From Candidatus Falkowiibacteriota bacterium (lineage in GTDB: Bacteria > Patescibacteriota > Patescibacteriia > UBA11705 > JACRDX01), in contig JACRDX010000051.1 in NCBI GenBank assembly GCA_016212745.1, forward strand, positions 1 through 28,493: a stretch of DNA of 28,493 bases, read 5' to 3'. Shown here piece by piece: positions 22,374-28,493 of the stretch; positions within the stretch are counted from its first letter, which is position 1, and each line of letters begins with the position of its first letter. The notes under the pieces were generated by a model. It had not been told where the DNA came from and made no database searches. It was given only the letters and a program-made list of their open reading frames with translations. Position numbers and translations under genes: made by a program.

Positions 22374-23945
22374 ATGTCTAATGATATAACATTTTTTGCA
22401 GAAACAGATTTTCGCGACCAGCGGCAAAAATTTGGCATAAAAAAAGACGACCGCCGCCGGCATATTTATATTGTCGGAAAAACTGGCGTTGGCAAATCAA
22501 ATTTGCTGGAAAACATGGCTTACAATGACATTGTCAATGGCGAAGGGGTTTGTTTTGTTGACCCGCACGGAGATTCTGCGGAAAAATTGCTAAAATGCAT
22601 TCCTTCAAACCGCGTCAATGATGTAATCTATTTTAATCCGGCTGATTTGGACTATCCAATTGCGTTTAATGTTTTGGAAAAGGTTGAATCAAAATATCGG
22701 CATTTAATCGCGTCCGGTTTGGTTGGAGTGTTTAAAAAAATCTGGGCTGATAGCTGGGGGCCTCGTTTGGAATATTTGTTGAGAAATGCAATTCTCGCGT
22801 TGCTGGATTATCCGGATAGCACATTGCTTGGAGTGAACAGAATGCTTGTTGATAAAGAATATCGGAAAAAAGTAATCGCCAAGATTGCTGACCCAGTTGT
22901 AAAGGCCTTTTGGGTTGATGAATTTTCAAAATATAATCAGCAGTTTTTGGTTGAGGCAATTGCGCCTATCCAAAACAAGGTTGGCCAATTTTTATCCACG
23001 TCATTGATTAGAAATGTTGTCGGACAAGTCAAATCCAGTTTGGATTTGAGAAAAGTGATGGATGAGAAAAAGATTTTGATATTAAATTTGTCAAAGGGAC
23101 GAATTGGAGAAGACGCGTCTGGTTTGTTGGGCGCGATGATAATTACGAAATTGCAGCTCGCGGCAATGAGCCGCGTTGATGTGCCAGAAAGTCAGCGCCC
23201 GGATTTTTATTTGTACGTTGATGAATTTCAGAATTTTGCGACAGAGTCATTTGCCAATATTTTGTCAGAAGCCAGAAAATATCATCTTAATCTGACAATT
23301 GCCAATCAATACATAAAACAACTTGATGAAACTGTGTGGTGGGCAGTGCAGGGCAATGTTGGCACGTTAATTGTCTTTCGTGTGGGAGCGGCTGACGCAG
23401 AAGAACTGATTAAGGAGTTTGAGCCGCGGTTCATTGAAGAGGATTTGGTGAATTTACCAAAATATCATATTTATTTGAAGTTGATGATTGATGGAGTGGC
23501 GTCAGAGCCATTCAGCGCACTTGTGTTGCCGCCTATTACCCAAGTTTCAGGCAATGAGGAAAAAGTCATCCGCGTTTCGCGTGAACGATACAGCACGCCG
23601 CGGGAAATAGTTGAGGAAAAAATAACTCGATGGAGCGGAGTTGAGACAGAAGCAATGCTGGAGCAATTAGAAAAAAAGCTACAGAGCGGCGAAACCAAAA
23701 AGAAAAATGATGCGCCGGCCGATGAAATTGTTAAGGTTTCGCAATGCGATGGTTGCGGCCAAAAGACCAAAATAAACTTTGAACCAACATCTAGCAGGCC
23801 AGTATTTTGCAAGGAGTGTTTGAAAGAATATCGGCGCCAGCAAGCGCTTTTGCGGCAAGGCAAAAAGATTAGATTGGACTTGGAAAAAGATTCCACAATA
23901 AAAAAAATTAAAGCAATCGTTTTAAAAGAAGCAGGCATTAAATGA
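22374..23945 (+). CDS. VirD4/TraG-like (HerA-FtsK clan) ATPase with zinc ribbon
   Basis: This belongs to the family of coupling ATPases that feed DNA or protein into type IV secretion channels. The 523 aa have the Walker A motif VGKTGVGKSNLLENM (about 34-48), FVDPHGDSAEKLL, YFNPADLDYPIAFNVLE, the Walker B FYLYVDEFQNFATE and ANQYIKQL, all typical of the soluble TraG-like type. No membrane helix is seen, unlike VirD4; the anchor may be supplied by the preceding membrane protein. Near the C-terminus C458, C461, C479 and C482 (CDGC ... CKEC) form a zinc ribbon. No relaxase, mating-pair or pilin gene is in the window, so conjugation is not supported. Confidence 0.88.
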   Translation: MSNDITFFAETDFRDQRQKFGIKKDDRRRHIYIVGKTGVGKSNLLENMAYNDIVNGEGVCFVDPHGDSAEKLLKCIPSNRVNDVIYFNPADLDYPIAFNVLEKVESKYRHLIASGLVGVFKKIWADSWGPRLEYLLRNAILALLDYPDSTLLGVNRMLVDKEYRKKVIAKIADPVVKAFWVDEFSKYNQQFLVEAIAPIQNKVGQFLSTSLIRNVVGQVKSSLDLRKVMDEKKILILNLSKGRIGEDASGLLGAMIITKLQLAAMSRVDVPESQRPDFYLYVDEFQNFATESFANILSEARKYHLNLTIANQYIKQLDETVWWAVQGNVGTLIVFRVGAADAEELIKEFEPRFIEEDLVNLPKYHIYLKLMIDGVASEPFSALVLPPITQVSGNEEKVIRVSRERYSTPREIVEEKITRWSGVETEAMLEQLEKKLQSGETKKKNDAPADEIVKVSQCDGCGQKTKINFEPTSSRPVFCKECLKEYRRQQALLRQGKKIRLDLEKDSTIKKIKAIVLKEAGIK

Positions 23946-24064
23946 AATGACAAAAGTCAAATTACAAATGTCAAACCAATGTCAAAATCCAAATGTCAAA
24001 TTTAATCATTTGAAATTTGGATTTGATTTGTTATTTGACCTTTGATATTTGACATTTTTTCAGT
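23946..24064. repeat. AT-rich word repeat (TCAAATGTCAAA type) with inverted halves
   Basis: The left half has CAAATTACAAATGTCAAACC and CCAAATGTCAAATTT. The right half is GATTTGTTATTTGACC and TTTGATATTTGACATTT, so the element is a long imperfect palindrome. TTGATTTGTTATTTGA (24023-24038) is identical to 1780-1795. Confidence 0.7.
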
Positions 24065-25453
24065 ATGCGCATCAAATTCTGTGGAGCGGCTAAGAGTGTA
24101 ACTGGTTCTAGCCATTTGCTTACAATCAACGATAAGAAAATTTTGTTGGATTGTGGAATGGTGCAGGGCGGTGACAGAAAGATAGCTCGTGAACGCAACG
24201 AGAAATTTTTATTTTCACCAGCAGAGGTTGATGCTGTAATTTTGTCGCACGCGCACATTGACCATTCTGGAAATTTGCCAACGCTGGTTAAAGCCGGGTT
24301 CCGCGGAAAAATTTATTCAACAATTGGAACAAAGGATTTGGTAAAAGTTTTGCTGGAAGATTCTGCGTATATTCAGGAGCAGGATGCCGATTTTATTTTG
24401 CGACACTTTGGGCAAAGAGCGGTCCCGCTTTTTCAAGTTGATGACGTGAAAGCAGTTATGCGGTTGTTTCAGACATTTGAATATGGCGAAAAATTCGCTC
24501 CGATTGAAAATGTTTCCGCGACTTTTTTTGACGCTGGCCATGTGTTAGGCTCTGCCATTGTTTCGTTGGATATTAAGGAAAAAACTAGCAAAACTTCGCT
24601 TGTTTTTACAGGTGATTTGGGCAGAAAAAATATGCCGATATTGAACGACCCGTATCAAATTGTGGCAGCTGACACATTAATCACTGAAAGCACATACGCT
24701 TCGCATATCCATGATTCTTTTTCCAATGTTCATGAAGAATTAACATGGATTATTAATGATGTGGTAAAGCGTGGCGGTAAAATTTTGATACCTGGTTTTT
24801 CGCTGGAGCGCACGCAGGAATTAGTTTATGTTTTGCATGAGCTTTATGAAGATGGAAAAATTCCGCAGATTCCGATTTTTGTTGACAGTCCGTTGTCATC
24901 TAAAATTTCGGCCGTGTTTAACAAACACCAGAAATATTATGACAAAGAAACGTGCATAAAATTTTTAAATAAGAAAAAAAGCCCATTTTATTTTCGCGGA
25001 TTGAATTACACAGAAGATAAAGAAGCGTCAAAGAAAATAAATGAGGTAAAAGAACCATGCATTATTATTGCTGCGTCTGGAATGTGCGAAGCTGGCCGCA
25101 TTTTGCATCATTTGCGCCATAACATTGAAAATCCAAAGACATTGATTTTGGTTGTCGGATTTATGGCGGCCGGCACGCTGGGCCGCGATATTGTTGAGGG
25201 CCGGCCGCGCGTCAAAATTTTTAAAGAATGGTTTCGCAACCGCGCCGAAGTTGTTGTGATGAATGCTTTTTCCGCGCACGCTGACAAATTAGAACTTTTG
25301 GAATATATAAAAAAGATTAAAGGTTTGAAAAAGATTTTTGCGGTTCATGGCGAAGCGACCGAGTGCGCTGTTTTGCGCGATAATATTTATTCAATTAATA
25401 AATTCGGCGGGAAAATAATTGTGCCAGAATATGGCAATGAATTTGAAATATAA
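24065..25453 (+). CDS. metallo-beta-lactamase/beta-CASP ribonuclease
   Basis: This family (YSH1/CPSF73-like, COG1236) cleaves or trims RNA with two zinc ions. The 462 aa start with CGAAKSVTGSSHLL and carry the zinc motif HAHIDH (62-67), DAGHVLGSA, FTGDLG and the beta-CASP motifs LITESTYA, GKILIPGFSLERTQE and ASGMCEAGRI. The C-terminal RMMBL part reads AFSAHAD and IFAVHGEATECAVL. There is no KH domain, so it is a short bacterial member. The next gene starts inside its 3' end, so it may be co-transcribed with the AMP salvage genes; a functional link is unknown. Confidence 0.93.
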   Translation: MRIKFCGAAKSVTGSSHLLTINDKKILLDCGMVQGGDRKIARERNEKFLFSPAEVDAVILSHAHIDHSGNLPTLVKAGFRGKIYSTIGTKDLVKVLLEDSAYIQEQDADFILRHFGQRAVPLFQVDDVKAVMRLFQTFEYGEKFAPIENVSATFFDAGHVLGSAIVSLDIKEKTSKTSLVFTGDLGRKNMPILNDPYQIVAADTLITESTYASHIHDSFSNVHEELTWIINDVVKRGGKILIPGFSLERTQELVYVLHELYEDGKIPQIPIFVDSPLSSKISAVFNKHQKYYDKETCIKFLNKKKSPFYFRGLNYTEDKEASKKINEVKEPCIIIAASGMCEAGRILHHLRHNIENPKTLILVVGFMAAGTLGRDIVEGRPRVKIFKEWFRNRAEVVVMNAFSAHADKLELLEYIKKIKGLKKIFAVHGEATECAVLRDNIYSINKFGGKIIVPEYGNEFEI

Positions 25454-26378
25454 AAATTTGATTCAGGAAGATTTTGAGCAAATAAAAAGCATAAAAATTC
25501 AGGGCGCGACCAAGGTCGCGCTGACAATTGGCCGCGCGTTATCGCATTACGCGCGGCAAGGTGAATTTTATTGTTATAAAGATTTTCTTGAACAATTAAA
25601 ACTGGCTGGAAAATATTTATTGTCAGCGAGAGCAACAGAACCAATGGCTGACAATGTGACAGAATTTATTTTTTTCAGATTGAAAAACGATCGCCATTTG
25701 ACCGTTGAACAAGGAGCCAAAACCGTTGAAAAAGCAGTCAAGGATTTTGAAAAAATGGCGCAAGCAAATGAAAAGCATATTATTAGCGCCGGTGTAAATT
25801 TAATTCAGCGCGGGGACAGAATTTTCACGCATTGCCATTCGTCAACCGTTGTAAATATTTTGAAAAGCGCGAAAAAGAAAAAAATTGAAGTTGTGCAAAC
25901 TGAAACGCGGCCGCTGTTGCAGGGACATAAAACCGCTACAGAATTAGTTGCTGCTGGTATTAAGGATACGTTGATTGTTGATTCTGCTGGCGCGTCCCTG
26001 CTAAACCAGCGCGGCCGCGATAAAATTGATAAAATAATTTTGGGCTGCGACGGTATTACAATTGACGGCGGTTGCGTTAATAAAGTGGGAAGCTATGGCT
26101 TGGCTGTGGCAGCGAAAGAAAATAACATTCCGCTTTACATTGCCACACAAGCATTGAAAATAAACGAAGATGTCAGAAAAATTCAGATGTTGAAAATTGA
26201 AAAGCGCGACGAAAAAGAAGTTTGGCCAAACGCGCCAACAGGGTTGAATATTGAAAATCCGGCATTTGATCGCGTGCCAGCTGAATTGATTATTGGCTAC
26301 ATTACTGAATTTGGAATTTTAAAACCAAGCAGATTGATAAAAAAGATTTTGCAGCATTATAAGTGGTTGATACAGTAG
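25431..26378 (+). CDS. ribose-1,5-bisphosphate isomerase (eIF2B-related)
   Basis: This enzyme converts ribose-1,5-bisphosphate to ribulose-1,5-bisphosphate in the AMP salvage route of archaea and CPR bacteria. The protein belongs to the eIF2B alpha/beta/delta fold. It shows FTHCHSSTVVNIL with the candidate catalytic Cys, ETRPLLQGHKTATEL, and LGCDGITIDGGCVNKVGSYGLA with the candidate catalytic Asp, and ends in PAELIIGYITEFGI. Eukaryotic-type initiation factors are unlikely here, and MtnA (methylthioribose-1-P isomerase) is the other alternative. AMP phosphorylase follows after a broken HAD gene, which favours this call. An upstream TTG (25419) is possible, but the ATG at 25431 (or 25437) is preferred. 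It overlaps the ribonuclease gene by 23 bp. Confidence 0.87.
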   Translation: MAMNLKYKNLIQEDFEQIKSIKIQGATKVALTIGRALSHYARQGEFYCYKDFLEQLKLAGKYLLSARATEPMADNVTEFIFFRLKNDRHLTVEQGAKTVEKAVKDFEKMAQANEKHIISAGVNLIQRGDRIFTHCHSSTVVNILKSAKKKKIEVVQTETRPLLQGHKTATELVAAGIKDTLIVDSAGASLLNQRGRDKIDKIILGCDGITIDGGCVNKVGSYGLAVAAKENNIPLYIATQALKINEDVRKIQMLKIEKRDEKEVWPNAPTGLNIENPAFDRVPAELIIGYITEFGILKPSRLIKKILQHYKWLIQ

Positions 26379-26379
26379 T

Positions 26380-26751
26380 ATGATAAAAACAATTGTTTTT
26401 GATTTATATAATGTTCTTTATCCATATACAGATGAAGCGGAATTTGTTGTCGCTGATTTGCGGGCGCGTGGAAAAAAATTAGCGGCCATTTCTTCAATGT
26501 AAGCTGCAAAAATTAATGAAATCGCAATGAAATATGACATCCGTATTGTTTTGAGCGCGCAAGATACGGCATATTCCAAACGCGATCCAGAATTGTATAA
26601 ATTTTTTCTGGATAAGTTTGGATTAAAAGCCGACGAGTGTTTGTTTGTTGATGATGAAATAGAAAAAATTGCAGCAGCGGAAAAAGCCGGACTAAAAACG
26701 TGGTTGTTAACAAAAAGTAAATCCTTGAGCGAATCGCTACGGCATGTTTAA
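26380..26751 (+). pseudogene. HAD-family phosphatase broken by one stop codon
   Basis: Translated from 26380 the frame is open except for one TAA at 26500-26502. All HAD motifs are visible: motif I VFDLYNVL, motif II AISSM just before the stop, motif III with Lys in SKRDPELYKFF and motif IV LFVDDEIEKIAAAEKAGLKTWL. Only about 20 residues separate motifs I and II, so the cap domain is absent or deleted. The gene is 124 codons long including both stops. It lies one base behind the R15P isomerase gene. The 3' part could be restarted at 26527 (74 aa) but would lack the nucleophile Asp. It looks like a recent pseudogene or a sequencing error. Confidence 0.8.
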
Positions 26752-26928
26752 ATTCGACAAGTAATAAATTCGAAATCCGAATATCGAAATACTAAACAAA
26801 TTAGAAATCCGAAATCAGAATGTTCCAAACATTGGAAAATTCGTGCTTCGCTCGCCTCGCTAACGCTATGGCGTAGCGGGTGCTTGTTTCGTATTTCGGA
26901 TTTCGTGCTTCGAATTTTTAATAATATT
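26752..26928. repeat. AT-rich inverted repeat with a nested GC-rich element
   Basis: Left arm (about 26763-26803: AATTCGAAATCCGAATATCG) and right arm (about 26882-26920: TTTCGTATTTCGGATTTCG) are imperfect reverse complements over about 38 bp. Between them a GC-rich block (26848-26880: TCGCTCGCCTCGCT ... GTAGCGGG) resembles the insertion inside glyA (28 of 33 positions). Confidence 0.7.
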
Positions 26929-28425
26929 ATGGCATTTTATTTAACAGCGAAAAAATTGGATTTTGAAACGGGCGGGATTTTGGTTGCTGCGTTGAACGAA
27001 GAAGAGGCAGAGCTTTTTGGTATTCGGCCAGGGGATATGGTTCGTTTGCAATGGGGCAAAAAGCACAGCTTGACCGTCATTGCTGATTACGCGGCAAAGG
27101 ATGTGGCAACCGGGCAGATTGGTTTGTTTAAAGATGTTTGGAAAAAACACGAAATCAAAAATGGCGAAGAAATAACAATGACCTTGGAATCGCGGCCATT
27201 GTCCATTGAAACAATTAAGAAAAAACTTTTTGGCAAGCCAGCGACATATGAAGAAATGTCAGCGATTATAAAAGATATTGTGAGTGGTCGGTTGGGAGAA
27301 GTTGAAATGACTTATTTTGTCGCGTCTGGCTATGTGCGGCCATATTCTGACAATGAACTTTTTTATCTGACTAAGGCAATGGCAGAGACCGGCGAAAAAT
27401 TCAATTTGCCGGTTAAAGTTGTTGATAAACATTCTGTTGGCGGCATTCCGGGCAATCGCATCACGCCAATAGTTGTTTCAATTATCGCGTCTTTGGGTTT
27501 GGTTATTCCAAAAACCTCATCGCGCGCAATTACTTCGCCAGCAGGAACTGCGGACACCATGGAGGTTTTGTGCCCAGTGTCGTTTGACATGAAACAAATC
27601 AAAAAAATCATCAAAAAAACAGGCGCGTGCTTGGTTTGGGGCGGGGGCTTGAATATGGCGCCGGCTGATGATAAGATTATCAAAGTGTGCCATCCGCTCG
27701 CGCTTGAGCCATATGATAAAATGATTGTGAGCATTATGGCAAAAAAAGTTGCGACTGGCGTTGATTATTTGGTAATAGATATGCCAGTTGGTCCGACCGC
27801 GAAAATTAAAAAAATGAAAATCGCAAACATGCTGGAACGTAGATTTGTCGCGCTTGGTAAAAAGTTTAAAATGAAAGTTAAGGTTGTCAAAACCAAAACA
27901 TTGGAGCCGGTTGGCAGGGGAATTGGGCCGGCTTTGGAGGCGCGCGATTTGATGCGGGTTTTGCAACAGCACGAATTGCGGCCAAGAGATTTGGAAGACA
28001 AAGCAATTAAATTGGCAGGCAAGTTGTTGGAGCTAAAAGGTTTTTGTAAAAAAGGAGCTGGTAAAAAAATCGCCAAACAACAATTGAAAAATGGCGCCGC
28101 TGCGAAAAAGATGAGCCAGATTATCGCGGCGCAAGGAGGAAATAAGGATATAAATTCTGAAGAAGTTGTCAGCGGCGCGCTACGTTATGAAATTCACGCG
28201 CACAAAAGCGGTCGCATTATCGCGGTGAACAACAAGGCAATAAAACAGTTGTGCGTGAACTTAGGCGCGCCGACGGACAAATTGGCTGGAATGCATTTGC
28301 ACGCGCGGATTGGCGATAGAATTAAGAAAGGCGATAAATTGTTCACGCTTTACTCAAGCAGCAAAGCACGAAGAAAACTGGGTATTATTGCGGCAAGTAA
28401 ATTGGAAATATTGAGTATTAAATAA
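26929..28425 (+). CDS. AMP phosphorylase (archaeal DeoA type)
   Basis: This enzyme cleaves AMP (also CMP or UMP) with phosphate to give the base and ribose-1,5-bisphosphate, the substrate of the isomerase two genes upstream. The 498 aa have the N-terminal extension of about 85 residues that distinguishes NMP phosphorylases from thymidine phosphorylase. The signature KHSVGGIPGNRIT (167-179) replaces the KHSTGGVGD of thymidine phosphorylase. SSRAITSPAGTADTMEVL, ALEPYDKMIVSIMAKK and the C-terminal YEIHAHKSGRI and ARIGDRIKKGDKLFTLY follow. An in-frame TTG at 26884 lies in the repeat region, so ATG 26929 is used. Confidence 0.93.
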   Translation: MAFYLTAKKLDFETGGILVAALNEEEAELFGIRPGDMVRLQWGKKHSLTVIADYAAKDVATGQIGLFKDVWKKHEIKNGEEITMTLESRPLSIETIKKKLFGKPATYEEMSAIIKDIVSGRLGEVEMTYFVASGYVRPYSDNELFYLTKAMAETGEKFNLPVKVVDKHSVGGIPGNRITPIVVSIIASLGLVIPKTSSRAITSPAGTADTMEVLCPVSFDMKQIKKIIKKTGACLVWGGGLNMAPADDKIIKVCHPLALEPYDKMIVSIMAKKVATGVDYLVIDMPVGPTAKIKKMKIANMLERRFVALGKKFKMKVKVVKTKTLEPVGRGIGPALEARDLMRVLQQHELRPRDLEDKAIKLAGKLLELKGFCKKGAGKKIAKQQLKNGAAAKKMSQIIAAQGGNKDINSEEVVSGALRYEIHAHKSGRIIAVNNKAIKQLCVNLGAPTDKLAGMHLHARIGDRIKKGDKLFTLYSSSKARRKLGIIAASKLEILSIK

Positions 28426-28493
28426 ATTTTGAATTTCGAATTTTTAATTTTGAATCAATGTTGAATGTCTTAATGTTTCAAAATTTAAATTTC
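28426..28493. repeat. AT-rich palindromic word repeat at the window end
   Basis: ATTTTGAATTTCGAATTTTTAATTTTG and CAAAATTTAAATTTC flank AATGTTGAATGTCTTAATG. It follows the same arm-core-arm plan and is largely the reverse complement of the right half of 22254-22373. It runs to the end of the window. Confidence 0.6.

Noticed and set aside
22374..23945. Evidence for an integrated conjugative element
   Set aside because: Only the coupling-type ATPase and one membrane protein are present; no integrase, relaxase or attachment repeats are seen around them.
26380..26751. Translation through the TAA in the HAD gene (recoding)
   Set aside because: Known recoding in CPR relatives concerns UGA as glycine, not UAA, and TAA ends several intact genes here.
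1..28493. Alternative genetic code (UGA as glycine)
   Set aside because: Intact genes such as the Elp3-like gene, murC and the methyltransferase end with TGA at family-typical positions, and no conserved frame runs through TGA.

Overview
The window reads as a chromosomal segment of a Candidate Phyla Radiation (Patescibacteria) bacterium, probably in the Parcubacteria sphere. The basis is AT-rich, compactly packed housekeeping genes, frequent absence of Shine-Dalgarno sequences, ribose-1,5-bisphosphate isomerase and AMP phosphorylase together, an Elp3-type radical SAM enzyme, a sigma-region-4/HARE protein, and repetitive 'word' sequences filling the intergenic gaps. TAA, TAG and TGA all end genes, so the standard code is used. 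No species-level call is possible from the sequence alone.

Layout. 1-1100: a relatively GC-rich orphan gene of unknown function closed by a strong hairpin terminator. 1097-8205 (minus strand, read right to left): a tightly packed run of Elp3-like tRNA wobble-uridine enzyme, membrane-anchored FecR-domain protein, glyA, folD, dnaB and recR. 8206-8544: divergent intergenic region with a plausible promoter, a very short leader and an 11-bp/T8 terminator. 8545-12066 (plus): Trm9/ALKBH8-like methyltransferase, murC, murB, hpf. 12120-12602 (minus): an orphan membrane protein converging on hpf at a shared hairpin. 12789-19400 (plus): secA, a Nudix hydrolase, tRNA-Gly(CCC), secD with embedded parvulin domains, and secF. 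19530-23945: the sigma4/HARE regulator, a membrane-anchored protein of unknown function and a VirD4/TraG-like ATPase. 24065-28425: beta-CASP ribonuclease, R15P isomerase, a HAD gene broken by one stop codon, and AMP phosphorylase.

Functional themes are protein export (SecA, SecD, SecF), cell wall precursor synthesis (MurC, MurB), one-carbon metabolism (GlyA and a FolD with a ruined nucleotide-binding loop), nucleoside phosphate salvage (AMP phosphorylase and R15P isomerase; no RuBisCO in this window), and tRNA wobble modification (Elp3-like and Trm9-like genes facing away from each other).

The most unusual points are: (1) a tRNA-Gly(CCC) gene lying inside an inverted repeat that itself sits between two halves of a second tRNA-like sequence, exactly at its anticodon loop; (2) an Elp3 plus Trm9-like pair, which would form a eukaryote-like wobble-uridine modification route in a bacterium; (3) small GC-rich palindromic repeats inserted in frame into GlyA and the FecR protein, with a related copy nested in an intergenic repeat; (4) a family of AT-rich palindromic 'word' repeats filling nearly every larger gap; (5) a second SEC-C zinc-motif remnant just behind secA, next to such a repeat.
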